Made by a program: the position numbers and the translations under genes. Shown piece by piece: positions 44,348-53,049 of a stretch of DNA of 64,000 nucleotides. Numbering within the stretch: position 1 is the first letter of the stretch; each line of letters starts with the position of its first letter. This DNA is from Fen-1362 sp049516395 (GTDB lineage: Bacteria > Planctomycetota > Phycisphaerae > Sedimentisphaerales > Anaerobacaceae): positions 62,001 to 126,000 of the forward strand of contig JBEKTD010000007.1 of the NCBI GenBank assembly GCA_049516395.1, given 5' to 3'. The notes under the pieces were generated by a model. That model was not told the origin of the DNA and made no database searches. It was given only the letters and a program-made list of their open reading frames with translations.

Positions 44348-44872
44348 GTGAAAAAGATTGTTCATCTGCCGGTTCTTTTAATTTTGCTGGCGGCAGGCGG
44401 ATGTCAGCCGGCACAATCGGCCAGACCAAATCAGGATAACGCGCTTATGCCCTGCCCGGCTGTGCACACAACCGAAGGTAATTTCACCAGAGTCGTTATC
44501 GTTCGGCTAAAATACGGCACAGACGTCCTGGAGGGGCTTAATGATTCAATCCAAAAAGAGAAAATCAAAAACGCAGTCATTCTTAACGGCATCGGCTCGC
44601 TGACGCGGTATCACACTCACGTGGTCAGCAATACCACTTTTCCGACCACCCACGCCTATGTTAAAAAAGACGGGCCGGTTGACCTGCTGAACGTGAGCGG
44701 CTACGTCATCGACAGCCGAGTGCACGCGCACATAACCGTCTCCGACGACAAAGAGGCCATCGGAGGCCATCTCGAAGACGACACAAGGGTCTTTACATTC
44801 GTGATCATTACGCTGGGCGTGCTCGACGACCAGTGCAACCTCCAAAGATTCGACGATAACAAATGGCGATGA
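44348..44872 (+). CDS. Lipoprotein with PPC/DUF296 domain
   Basis: 174 residues from a GTG. A lipoprotein signal with lipobox 'AAGGC' (Cys19) is followed by a PPC (DUF296) domain from ~45: 'RVVIVRLKYGTDVLEGLNDS', 'AVILNGIGSLTRYHTHVV', 'LLNVSGYVID', and 'VHAHITVSDDKEAIGGHLED'. The His residues in 'HAHI' and 'GGHL' are conserved and may bind metal. PPC domains are usually cytoplasmic and DNA-linked in plants; an exported lipoprotein form is less common. Function unknown. Confidence 0.85.
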   Translation: MKKIVHLPVLLILLAAGGCQPAQSARPNQDNALMPCPAVHTTEGNFTRVVIVRLKYGTDVLEGLNDSIQKEKIKNAVILNGIGSLTRYHTHVVSNTTFPTTHAYVKKDGPVDLLNVSGYVIDSRVHAHITVSDDKEAIGGHLEDDTRVFTFVIITLGVLDDQCNLQRFDDNKWR

Positions 44873-45106
44873 GAAATATTGATTCGCCACAGAGGCCTCG
44901 TATTTTTTAGCCACAGAGAGCACAGAGGGCACAGAGAATTCATTTTTTTGACGCGGATTTCCGAAACGGGCTCTTCGCTTCGCGTCACAGATTACACTGT
45001 TTTTTTTACCACGAAGGCACAAAGACACGAAGAATTTTAGACACTGATTTACACAGATTAACACTGTTTTTTAATATTGCCGCAAAAAAGCGCAAAAGGC
45101 AACTTT
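44873..45106. repeat. Cluster of 'cacagag' and 'cacgaag' dispersed repeats
   Basis: Contains 'CCACAGAGAGCACAGAGGGC', 'CACGAAGGCACAAAGACACG' and 'GATTTACACAGATTAACACT'. It is repetitive intergenic text, and no gene is visible. Confidence 0.6.
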
Positions 45107-46000
45107 TCAAGCTCTGAATTTTCTGATTATCACCGCACCAAGGCCGAGAAGCAATAACGTGGCGGGTTCGGGAATCTGCGTTGCAATACACACCGGATAG
45201 CGCAAACCCGAAGCGAAGAGAGACCTGTTTCCACTCGAATCGAATTTCTCAATCGTCCCGAAGTACAACAACGAATTGGTTACATATAGATTACCACTAC
45301 TGTCAAAGGCAAGACCAGCAGGATCGTTCAAGCCCGATGCGAAAATGGTTCCATTTCCGCTCGTATCAAATTTTTCAATCGTTCTAATGTGTTGATTGGC
45401 CACGTAGAGATAGCCGCTGCTGTCAAACGCAAGACCCACAGGGTCGTCCAAGCCCGATGCGAAGATGGCTCCATTTCCGCTCGTATCAAATTTTTCAATT
45501 GTCCCGGTTTTTGAATTGGCCGCGTAGAGATAGCCGCTGCTGTCAAAGGCAAGACCAGCAGGATATTCTAAGCCCGATGCGAAGATGGTTCCATTTCCGC
45601 TCGTATCGAATTTCTCAATCGTCCCAATGTTTTGATGGGCCACATAGAGATAGCCACTGCTATCGAAGACAATACCTACAGGATCATTCAAGCCCGATGC
45701 GAAGATGGTTCCGTTTCCGCTCGTATCGAATTTCTCAATAGTCCCATTGTTAAAATTGGTTGTGTAGAGATTGCCGCTGCTGTCGAAAGCAAGACCTATA
45801 GGGCCGTGCAATCCAGATGCGAAGGTGGTCCTCGTTCCGCTCGAATCGAATTTGTAAATATTACCGAGCCCATCGTTAAAGGGATATTCATAGTTATAGC
45901 TGGAAACATAAATGTTATCGGCGAGCGAGAGGACGCTCGTCACCAAGACCAGCACGGTTACGGCCAATATCACTGCATTGATTTTTAGGTGTGTTTTCAT
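45107..46000 (-). CDS. NHL-repeat protein with PEP-CTERM tail
   Basis: 297 residues: signal peptide (~1-27), then six repeats of about 40 residues of the form 'FASGL..P.GLAFDSSG.LYVAN...GTIEKFD', which should fold as a six-bladed NHL/SMP-30-like propeller. The end 'IPEPATLLLLGLGAVIIRKF' is a PEP-CTERM signal. At DNA level the repeats have a period of exactly 120 bases and are highly alike, which points to recent tandem expansion. The SD is AAGGAGA. An exported surface protein; ligand unknown. Confidence 0.88.
   Translation of the reverse strand: MKTHLKINAVILAVTVLVLVTSVLSLADNIYVSSYNYEYPFNDGLGNIYKFDSSGTRTTFASGLHGPIGLAFDSSGNLYTTNFNNGTIEKFDTSGNGTIFASGLNDPVGIVFDSSGYLYVAHQNIGTIEKFDTSGNGTIFASGLEYPAGLAFDSSGYLYAANSKTGTIEKFDTSGNGAIFASGLDDPVGLAFDSSGYLYVANQHIRTIEKFDTSGNGTIFASGLNDPAGLAFDSSGNLYVTNSLLYFGTIEKFDSSGNRSLFASGLRYPVCIATQIPEPATLLLLGLGAVIIRKFRA
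45367..45790 (-). repeat. 120-bp tandem repeats inside the NHL gene
   Basis: The phrase 'TCGTATC-AATTT-TCAAT' recurs at 120-base steps (45367, 45487, 45607, 45727). The units are in-frame, one blade each. Confidence 0.8.
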
Positions 46001-46240
46001 TTGTCTCTCCTTCTTTCAAATTGTGCTTGTGAATAGTGTGTTTAGGAACTCCCGGCCAATTCGACCGGCTGTAAATTAAGTCCACCTCAAGTAGGAATTG
46101 TTACACTTTTTTTTAGAATTTCCACGTCTTAAGTGGATTTCCACCCGCCCATGGCGAGGTCTCGCCTTCGGCGGAGGCAAATAGCCCATTTTCATGAGAA
46201 AACGAGGTCAGCCCGACCTGAACAGAGTCAAAGGGGAGTC

Positions 46241-46300
46241 GTTTTTTTACTCTGCGTGCTCGGCGGTGAGAAAATCTTTCAATGCCACGGGTAATTGAGG
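46241..46300. repeat. 'CTCTGCG ... CCACGGGTAATT' repeat, copy 1
   Basis: Shares order and wording with 48661-48728 and 50160-50251. Confidence 0.6.
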
Positions 46301-46634
46301 CAAGATTTTGCGCTCAAAAAAACGACGCTTTTTTTATGTTTTTTCAATTTTTTAAGAAAAAATTTTAACGGCGAAATTTGTTGTTATCGGGTTTAAGCAG
46401 GGCAAATCACCAGCTATGGGGGGAAAGAAAAAAGCTATGACGGTAGAGTTTAGAACAAGTAGAGAAGCCGGGGTAAGTTTTCATTTTACCTATATTAAAC
46501 ACCCATATATTGCGTAGAGCAGAGACATACAGATGAGCTGCAGATTAAGGCCGCAACCTGTCGATAAGCCACATTAGATTGAAAAATATCGGCACGGAAA
46601 ATGAGCCAAATATCATATCGGAGGAACGCCAGGG

Positions 46635-46676
46635 ATGGCTAATAAGAAAAAGTTCAGAGTTGTGCTCTGTTCATAA
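46635..46676 (+). CDS. Possible 13-residue leader peptide
   Basis: ATG preceded by GGAGGAACG encodes MANKKKFRVVLCS and stops 31 bases before the phosphorylase-like gene, in another frame. It may be a leader peptide or a chance frame. Confidence 0.3.
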   Translation: MANKKKFRVVLCS

Positions 46677-46707
46677 CAGAGGGCAAGCACCTGAAGGAAA
46701 TTGATAT

Positions 46708-48576
46708 ATGAAAAATGTGATGAACAACTCGAAGATCAGATGGATTGATGAGCACGCACCTGAGTTGAAAGGCAAGATTCTGGCCACCCTTTCCATTGAA
46801 GGTTTTATACCTGAGCTGAAAGGAGATGCCCGCGAAGCAAACACCAGAGGCGGTTTAGGAATATATTTCGGCGATAAGCTTGAAGGTCTTAGTGCAATAG
46901 GGATGGACAGAGCTTTGGGATGTATGCCCATTTACAGCAAGCGACTGGTCCAGTTAATCAGAGGCGGGAGGCAGCATATCGAATATAGAAATGTATCTTA
47001 TGAGGGCCAGTCAATTAAGCATGTCAGGGACAGGAGTGGAAAGCCCCTGCAATTCGATGTGTGGGGCTGGGATGACAATAACACAGCCCAGGAGCATCAA
47101 TACCATGTAGATGTATATGGAATAAGCCGGGGAGGGACGCCCCTTTATGTTTTCTATTGCCCGGAGGTATTTGACATTCTTTACCCGGACCACCACACGC
47201 ATCCAGGTCACGGCAGAGCGCATCGCTTTCTGCAGGAGACAGCTTTTGCTGAATGCGTCTATGAACTGTTCAAACGGATGAGGATTGTGCCTGATATCCT
47301 GCACCTCAACGAAGGCCACGTTGCCGATGCCGCCGCAATGATAAGGGGCGACAATCTCTTTAACAGGACAGCCGTGGTCTATACAAACCATACGGTCGTG
47401 CCGGCGGGGCTGGAGACATTCTGTATCGGCGAACTTGTCGGCGGCGATGTCGCAAGAGCACGTTACGTGATGAGGTTCCCCGGCCAGAGCTGGCAGAGGT
47501 TATGGAGAAAATTTGTGGTAGTGAACGATGATGGACAGCTCTTCATAGATTTCCCCAGGGGCGCGCTTGAAATATGTGATATTGCAAATGGGGTAAGCGA
47601 GGAACATGCTGACGCCACGAAGGCCATGTTTCAGTGTTATGACAGAACGATAGAGGGCATACTCAACGGCTCCGGTGACACATGGGTAATGGACGAACTG
47701 CTGGAAATGGAACTTAATGGCATCGAACCCAGCAAAGGAATCTTTCGGCGAATAGGCCAGGAAGGTAAAGTGTTGTCTTTGGCTGAAGTTAAGAAGAAAA
47801 CGGCCGACATGACCAACAAAAGCAACCAAATTATAAGCAAAGGCGGCGTAGCACTGGACCTTAAATTGCCAACGATATGGATGGTAAGAAGAATGGTAGA
47901 ATACAAGAGCCAGTTACCCATCCTGAAGGATATTATCCATATTATATGCGCGGACAGGCCTGATGAAGTTGACACCATCTGGGGCAGGATGAATGGCCTG
48001 GGCATGCAGGTCGTTGTAGGCGGGATCGCACCGGAAGGGTCTAAGGAAGAGGAATGGATAGAGCAATTCGTTGCCTGGATGCAAAGGCCTGAGCTGAAGG
48101 GGAGATTTGTTTATGTGCCGAATTCAGATACAACCTTGCTGAGGATGCAGGCCATTGGCGCCGACATATGTATCAACTGTCCCCTGCCGGAGAAAGAGGC
48201 CTGCGGTACTTCGGACCAGCGTTCCGCAAGAAACGGCGGGATAAACATCGCCACACGAAGCGGCGGCCCACCCGAATACATTAGAGAAGGCAAAAACGGA
48301 ATGCTGGTCGGCCCATACGATAATAACGAGGATTTTTACAGGAGAGCACCAAAGGACATTCTGAATAAGCTCAAGCAACTGTCTGACATATACTACAATG
48401 AAGACAGCTTGTGGCTGTACATGAAGCTGAAATCGTATCTGGCAAGTTCAAATGTGACTGCTACTGCAATGGAACAAAGGTATGCCGACATGTATGTGCA
48501 ATCACTCCATGCAAGGGAAAATATCATTAACAGCAGGCGCTCGATACGCCATAAAGTGCCGGAACCTGTTCTATAA
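46708..48576 (+). CDS. Glycogen phosphorylase-like (GT35-type) protein with altered PLP site
   Basis: 622 residues. Family marks are 'GGLGIYFGDKLEGLSAIGM' near the start, 'ILHLNEGHVADAAAM', 'YTNHTVVPAG' and 'KEACGTSDQRSARNGGINIA' (residues ~496-515). The last aligns without gaps to the GT35 motif EASGTGNMKFMLNG. The Lys that carries pyridoxal phosphate in phosphorylases is Arg505 here, so PLP chemistry may be lost, or the protein works as a retaining glycosyltransferase instead. Its 622 residues are shorter than typical glycogen phosphorylases (~800) and close to short alpha-glucan phosphorylase forms. Single gene with an AAGGAAA SD. Confidence 0.75.
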   Translation: MKNVMNNSKIRWIDEHAPELKGKILATLSIEGFIPELKGDAREANTRGGLGIYFGDKLEGLSAIGMDRALGCMPIYSKRLVQLIRGGRQHIEYRNVSYEGQSIKHVRDRSGKPLQFDVWGWDDNNTAQEHQYHVDVYGISRGGTPLYVFYCPEVFDILYPDHHTHPGHGRAHRFLQETAFAECVYELFKRMRIVPDILHLNEGHVADAAAMIRGDNLFNRTAVVYTNHTVVPAGLETFCIGELVGGDVARARYVMRFPGQSWQRLWRKFVVVNDDGQLFIDFPRGALEICDIANGVSEEHADATKAMFQCYDRTIEGILNGSGDTWVMDELLEMELNGIEPSKGIFRRIGQEGKVLSLAEVKKKTADMTNKSNQIISKGGVALDLKLPTIWMVRRMVEYKSQLPILKDIIHIICADRPDEVDTIWGRMNGLGMQVVVGGIAPEGSKEEEWIEQFVAWMQRPELKGRFVYVPNSDTTLLRMQAIGADICINCPLPEKEACGTSDQRSARNGGINIATRSGGPPEYIREGKNGMLVGPYDNNEDFYRRAPKDILNKLKQLSDIYYNEDSLWLYMKLKSYLASSNVTATAMEQRYADMYVQSLHARENIINSRRSIRHKVPEPVL

Positions 48577-48660
48577 CAAAACTCATCCTACGGCAAGTGA
48601 TTCCGCGTGGGCTTCCCCGATAACGACATTCGAGGACAGGCAAGCCCTCCCTACAACTTT

Positions 48661-48728
48661 ATTTTTACTCTGCGGTCTCTACGTCCTCTGCGGCGAGAAA
48701 ATCTTTTAACGCCACGGGTAAATTCAAC
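48661..48728. repeat. 'CTCTGCG ... CCACGGGTAAATT' repeat, copy 2
   Basis: Intergenic copy between the phosphorylase-like gene and the WecA-type gene. Its reverse complement ends 'GCAGAGTAAAAATAAAG'. Confidence 0.6.
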
Positions 48729-48748
48729 ACAAGAGCATAAGATGCGGT

Positions 48749-49924
48749 TTATGAGCGTGTTTTGTCGGTATCATCCTTTTTGTGTATCGCTCCCCGCAGG
48801 CCCTCCATTTTCAAAAAACCCAGCCGCCAGACAATAAGAAACGATACGAGGAAAATCGCCGCGCACACAATGACGGAGTATCTCGTTCGAATCATGCTTA
48901 CTAAAATACCTGCGAATGTATAAAGCCCGGCGAGCGCATAACATATACCGACTGTTCGATTCAAGGGTATGCCGCGGTCAATCATCTGGTCATAAATATG
49001 GCCGCGGTCCGAGACAAACAAGGGCCTTTTATTGATAAACCGTCTCAATAAGGCGGTTCCTGTGTCCAATATCGGCAGTCCGAACACGACTATTGACGCC
49101 ATCCACCAGCGGGGGACTATGCGGGCAAACATCATCATAATCGCCGCGACGACAAACCCAAGCAACATAGAGCCGGCATCGCCCATAAATATCTTGGCGG
49201 GATGTCGATTGAAAGGCAGAAACCCACAAACTCCGCCTAAAAGTGCAAGGCAAACGATAACCCTGGTTATATCGCCATGCACGCTGCTGAAGACGTATGT
49301 GGAACGACGGAGTACAAGAATCAGCAACCCAATGGTCATTATAACAGTTACCCCCCCGCACAGACCATCAAGCCCGTCCAACAGATTCAGCGAGTTGGTG
49401 GCCCCAAGAACGAAGAAAATAACAATCGGAATAGCAATCACTATTTCGGTGGTATTCGACATCGTTTGCCAGCCAAGAGGTTTAACAATCTCACTTAGGT
49501 CCGGCCAGATTCCTGCCAGTATAATGAACACTGCGGCAAAAATCTGGCCGAGCATCTTCTTACCGGGACTGATATCGAGAATGTCATCGACAACGCCGAT
49601 AAAACAGGCTATAATGGCCCCCATAATTACACCGAAAAGCCGCTGCATTATTACTGGCAGACCGGTTCGGTCGCGGATAATATAAACACCGCACAATATA
49701 CCGACGAAAAGACCGATTAGCACCCCGACGCCGCCAAGGTAAGCGACCGGCCTTTTATGTGTTTTGACGAGGTTGTCGGGCTTGTCAACTATGTCGAACC
49801 GAATCGCAACAGCTTTGCAGCACCATGTGGCAAACAACGCACAAACAAAAGACAACACCAGCACAGGCCAAAACTGCACACACCAATCGAGCGACCTTCG
49901 GGACCCCAGAAAATCGTCCAGCAT
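48749..49924 (-). CDS. MraY/WecA-family undecaprenyl-phosphate sugar-1-phosphate transferase
   Basis: 391 residues from the ATG at 49924 (AAGGAT upstream; an earlier ATG at 49999 lies within a conserved hairpin element). About eleven membrane helices. The family motifs are 'VDDILDISPGKKMLGQ', 'NSLNLLDGLDGLCGG' and 'NRHPAKIFMGDAGSMLLGF', giving the catalytic Asp residues and the His/Asp loop. WecA-type enzymes start lipid-linked polysaccharides such as O-antigen, teichoic acids or exopolysaccharide by transfer of HexNAc-1-phosphate to undecaprenyl phosphate. The donor here is not determined. Confidence 0.92.
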   Translation of the reverse strand: MLDDFLGSRRSLDWCVQFWPVLVLSFVCALFATWCCKAVAIRFDIVDKPDNLVKTHKRPVAYLGGVGVLIGLFVGILCGVYIIRDRTGLPVIMQRLFGVIMGAIIACFIGVVDDILDISPGKKMLGQIFAAVFIILAGIWPDLSEIVKPLGWQTMSNTTEIVIAIPIVIFFVLGATNSLNLLDGLDGLCGGVTVIMTIGLLILVLRRSTYVFSSVHGDITRVIVCLALLGGVCGFLPFNRHPAKIFMGDAGSMLLGFVVAAIMMMFARIVPRWWMASIVVFGLPILDTGTALLRRFINKRPLFVSDRGHIYDQMIDRGIPLNRTVGICYALAGLYTFAGILVSMIRTRYSVIVCAAIFLVSFLIVWRLGFLKMEGLRGAIHKKDDTDKTRS

Positions 49925-49956
49925 ATCCTTTTTATCCAGCCCTATTGTTAATACGT

Positions 49957-50012
49957 TGGTATTTCCCAATATTAAACGCCTGGCTACGCAACCAGGCATT
50001 TCGGTTCAACGT
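49957..50012 (-). promoter_or_regulatory. Conserved hairpin element, copy 2 (5' UTR of WecA-type gene)
   Basis: On the minus strand: CGTTGAACCGAAAT, stem GCCTGG/CCAGGC around TTGCGTAG, then TTTAATATT and AAATACCAA. It is 32 bases before the start codon. See the copy at 8280-8334. Confidence 0.5.
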
Positions 50013-50159
50013 TCCTTGTTAATCATAAGACGCCTCTATGCCTTTTGCCCCCCAGCGGTTCGACTCTTTCGACTACGCTCAAGACAGGTCGGCTCACCGG
50101 AACCCAAAGGCGAATACCATTATACACCTCAGAGCCTGAAAAAAAAAGAGTGTCAGCGT

Positions 50160-50251
50160 TTTTTTTACTCTGCGTTCTCTGCTGCCTGTCCTGAGCTTGC
50201 CAAAGGATGCTCCGCGGTTACAACACTCTTTAACGCCATGGGTAATTCAAC
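50160..50251. repeat. 'CTCTGCG ... GCCATGGGTAATT' repeat, copy 3, forming the 3' end of a gene
   Basis: This copy contains an inserted 'CCTGTCCTGAGCTTGCCAAA' phrase. Read on the minus strand it encodes the last ~28 residues and stop of the YkgJ-type protein. Confidence 0.6.
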
Positions 50252-51190
50252 ATAACGGTATGGTATCTGAAATTCGGCGCAAAGGGTCTTAAATTTTTTA
50301 ATGGCCGCCTCCGTCAGTTCGCTTTGAAACGTCGCTTTGCCCTTGCAACAGAAAATCCTGCATCCCGAAAACCGGTAAGCGTGAACGGCGCATTTATCTT
50401 CAACCTGATAGCAGCATCGGCCCCCTGTCCGGCTACGGCCAGGCTCATCAATATCCGAATCTGCCCTGATGTCGCCTACGCCGTGACAAGCCATCCGCTT
50501 TATATTGGCTAGCCCGAGCTTCTCGACGAAATAAATAATTTCAGGCGTGGTAACATACAGGCGATGGTCATAGGACTCAAAATCACAGCATTTGCCGCAA
50601 GCGGAGCACTGGCCTGCGAGTGCGTTGCTGGCAAGAATCTGCTCATCAATCCATTTATAAATTTCGCTCACGCGGGCGACGATTTTTAATTTTGACTCAT
50701 CTCCCTTCTTCGCATTCGAGGAGTCTTTAGGGCAGGATTTCCACCATTTTGTATTTTTCAATTTTTCGCATATCTGTTCGGGACTGTGTAACCGGCCTCG
50801 ATTTATGCCGGGGCACTTTCGCGCTGTCGAATTCCACACATCAGAACTGGTTAAATTAACCGGCCAGAAAGGCCAGTTTCGGCACTGCGCAGGGCGAACA
50901 TCGTAAATCTCGCAACCTCTGCCCTGATTAGTTTCCCGCAGGAATACGCAATCTCGCGTATGCGGGTCCTCGACAATCGTCATGCGAAAGCCCACACGCC
51001 TTAAGAATTTTTGCTTCAATTCCTTTACCGGCATTTTCAGGAAATCGGCGATTAGCCGGATTTCAGGCCTGCTAACCCAAATATATCCCATCTCAGGCCC
51101 GGCGCAGCAACGGCCGCACTGCAAACACTCAAATTGCAGCCCAGCGGAATACCAGGGAGTTTTATCCTTGCCGAAATTCATAACATTCAT
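50165..51190 (-). CDS. Double YkgJ-family cysteine-cluster protein
   Basis: 341 residues with two YkgJ/UPF0153-type CxxCxxCC modules: 'FECLQCGRCCAG' (near residue 20) with 'GCEIYDVRPAQCRNWPFWP', and 'QCSACGKCCDFESYDHRLYV' (~200) with 'CAVHAYRFSGCRIFCC'. This family is thought to bind Zn or Fe-S, and its function is unknown. A module duplication within one chain is seen. The last ~28 residues (VELPMALKSVVTAEHPLASS, in part) are encoded by a dispersed repeat, so the original C-terminus seems replaced. The start lacks a strong SD. Confidence 0.85.
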   Translation of the reverse strand: MNVMNFGKDKTPWYSAGLQFECLQCGRCCAGPEMGYIWVSRPEIRLIADFLKMPVKELKQKFLRRVGFRMTIVEDPHTRDCVFLRETNQGRGCEIYDVRPAQCRNWPFWPVNLTSSDVWNSTARKCPGINRGRLHSPEQICEKLKNTKWWKSCPKDSSNAKKGDESKLKIVARVSEIYKWIDEQILASNALAGQCSACGKCCDFESYDHRLYVTTPEIIYFVEKLGLANIKRMACHGVGDIRADSDIDEPGRSRTGGRCCYQVEDKCAVHAYRFSGCRIFCCKGKATFQSELTEAAIKKFKTLCAEFQIPYRYVELPMALKSVVTAEHPLASSGQAAENAE

Positions 51191-51618
51191 TTTACCATTA
51201 AGTAGGCCGCAAATGAATTATGAATTGAGAACGTAGAATTTAGAAATGCCCTGATATGATTTTCTTCACAATTCTAAATTCTTAATTCTAAATTTGATAT
51301 ACGAGCTATGCGACAGGCAACATGCGGAGAAATTATCTGCGCCATTCGGCCTTGCGGACCATAAGGGGAGGCATAAGATGCAGCCGGGATTTGTGATGCC
51401 TGGGACTGCCGAAACACCGTGAGCTGGGATACCACCGTATCGCCATAAGCTCCGGCTTAATCGCCAACTTGCCTGTTTTTGCTGTGCCTGACATCGTTAA
51501 ATCCCTGTTAATATATCTGCGTAGTTTGCTGCGATGATGGTATCGACAAAAACAGGCGTTCACTTAATCTGTTTAATTTTCCCGCATTATAGGACGCTGC
51601 CCGCCTCAAAATTTTGGG
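51191..51618. other. Intergenic stretch with a doubtful small basic frame
   Basis: Contains AT-rich text ('AATTCTAAATTCTTAATTCT'). A minus-strand frame 51333-51494 could encode a 53-residue Arg-rich protein starting MSGTAKTGKLAIKPELMAIR; an AGGGA lies upstream. I cannot recognise it and give it low weight. Confidence 0.35.
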
Positions 51619-52212
51619 TTAGTTGAGTATCTCGCCGGGGCTGCCCTGCATGTTTTTCCAACCGGCGGGCTGTAAATTAATTGTAAGAATCTCCGTCCTG
51701 CTGAAAAACCATGCGTTTCCCTCTTTTGTCAAATCCGCCTCAAGTTTAAAAAGCATCATTTTCTGGTATTCGTAAACAGGCCCTTTGGGGTCAAACATAA
51801 CACGGGCGGTAAACTCAACCTTCGCCTCGGAAGGTTTGATATCAAGGGAAACAATCGCAGACACAATCTTTTCAATTACCGGCTCCGAAAGCCGCAATTT
51901 GAAATGGTCCAGCAGCGCCTGTCTGGACGGATGAATCGAGTCGCTGTAATTTTCCCAAATCAACGGCTCAATCGCTTTTATATCTTCCTTCTCGACCGCC
52001 CTGCACACCTTGGCGAGAACCGCTTCTATCTTCTCCCTGTCGGTCTGGATCAAATAATCAATCGCAAAAGCCGCTATCGCGATAACCACAGGTAAAAGCC
52101 AGAACAGCCACGCCCGCTTCGGCGGCAGCAAATCGCGAAAAAACGCCACCACAAGAAAAACCACACCCGCCACAATCAGCAGCAGCCACGGCTGTTCAAA
52201 TATATTTGTCAT
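51619..52212 (-). CDS. Membrane-anchored hypothetical protein
   Basis: 197 residues from the ATG at 52212 with GGAGG seven bases upstream. Two N-terminal helices ('PWLLLIVAGVVFLVVAFF', 'AWLFWLLPVVIAIAAFAIDY') precede a soluble part of about 140 residues ('KIEAVLAKVCRAVEKEDIKA', 'KVEFTARVMFDPKGPVYEYQ'). The soluble part has the pattern of a SnoaL/NTF2-like fold, as in small 'nuclear transport factor 2-like' domains. This is my impression only. It starts 26 bases after surE, probably in the same transcript. Confidence 0.7.
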   Translation of the reverse strand: MTNIFEQPWLLLIVAGVVFLVVAFFRDLLPPKRAWLFWLLPVVIAIAAFAIDYLIQTDREKIEAVLAKVCRAVEKEDIKAIEPLIWENYSDSIHPSRQALLDHFKLRLSEPVIEKIVSAIVSLDIKPSEAKVEFTARVMFDPKGPVYEYQKMMLFKLEADLTKEGNAWFFSRTEILTINLQPAGWKNMQGSPGEILN

Positions 52213-52238
52213 TGGCTCACCTCCGGCCAATATCTTTA

Positions 52239-53000
52239 TTATTCCGGCAGGTCCAATTTGGCAAGCGATTTGCGGATTTGCTTGGTCCTGTCGTAATCGG
52301 TAACGTCCGGCGCCAAAGCCGTAACGCTAATGTACCCTTCCATCAGGGCCATCATATCAGTCGATGGGTCGTCAAACGGCCCAGGCCCGCCCGCGAGCTG
52401 GTAAACCGTCTGGCCCTTCTCATCAATCTGCGGCTGATAATACTCGTCGAACGCCTTGTTCGACTGGGGCACAACCTTAATCCCACGGGGTTTCCCAGCT
52501 GAAAGCCGCGGTATATTTATATTGACGAGGGCGCCCGTCTTTACAGGCATAAGCTTTTTAAGGATGTGCATACAATATCCAGCGGCGGTATCGTAATCCA
52601 TTTTTTCCTCCGCCGCCAAGCTCGTCGCCACCGACGGGATACCAAGCAACACCCCTTCCATAGCAGCAGCGACCGTTCCGGAATAATAAATGTTAATCCC
52701 TGCGTTTGCACCGTTGTTTATCCCCGCGACCAAAAGCTCAATCGGTTTTCTGCACAACTGCATCGCCGCGAGCTTGACGCAATCCGCGGGAGAGCCCTCG
52801 ATGCTGTAACCGGAAAAAAGACCGTTCACATCGACCTTGCTGCAAACAACGGGCCTGTTGAAAGTGATGCTGTGGCTTGCGCCCGACTTGCTCGCCGCGG
52901 GCGCGACAACCTCCACGTCGCCTATTTTCACAAGCTCTTTGTATATCGCCGACAGCCCCGGCGCAAATATCCCGTCATCGTTCGTCAGTAGTATGTTCAT
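52239..53000 (-). CDS. surE: 5'/3'-nucleotidase SurE
   Basis: 253 residues. SurE removes phosphate from nucleoside monophosphates and is linked to stationary-phase survival. The metal site is visible: 'LLTNDDGIFAPG' (Asp8, Asp9), Ser in 'KSGASHSIT', and Asn in 'AGINNGANAG'. The motif 'YSGTVAAAMEG' and the length also fit. It is divergent from NAD(P)H-hydrate epimerase, with 49 bases between the starts. Confidence 0.96.
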   Translation of the reverse strand: MNILLTNDDGIFAPGLSAIYKELVKIGDVEVVAPAASKSGASHSITFNRPVVCSKVDVNGLFSGYSIEGSPADCVKLAAMQLCRKPIELLVAGINNGANAGINIYYSGTVAAAMEGVLLGIPSVATSLAAEEKMDYDTAAGYCMHILKKLMPVKTGALVNINIPRLSAGKPRGIKVVPQSNKAFDEYYQPQIDEKGQTVYQLAGGPGPFDDPSTDMMALMEGYISVTALAPDVTDYDRTKQIRKSLAKLDLPE

Positions 53001-53049
53001 ATTTTCCTGTTGATTATTGTTGATTGATGATTGATTATCAATACTGATT

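Larger units (their letters stand above)
46001..46707. other. Long intergenic stretch with a dispersed repeat and a short leader frame
   Basis: Bases 46241-46300 hold a copy of the 'TTTACTCTGCG...GAGAAAATCTTT...GCCACGGGTAATT' repeat. The part 46300-46620 shows no gene. A 13-codon frame with a strong SD (46635-46676) and the SD of the next gene lie at the right end. Confidence 0.5.

Noticed and set aside
45300..45800. Regular 120-bp repeats that could be taken for a CRISPR-like array
   Set aside because: They are in-frame protein repeats in a signal-peptide/PEP-CTERM gene, with no alternation of identical repeats and unique spacers.
49825..50022. Antisense frames over both hairpin elements that share 'ILNAWLRNQAFRFN' / 'ILHAWLRNQAFQFN'
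   Set aside because: The likeness stays within the element, the surrounding frames differ and lack starts with SDs. The RNA-hairpin or repeat explanation is simpler, though a coding origin is not fully excluded.
51333..51494. Small Arg-rich protein on the minus strand
   Set aside because: Only a weak SD and no recognised family; not strong enough to call as a gene, though mentioned in the intergenic note.
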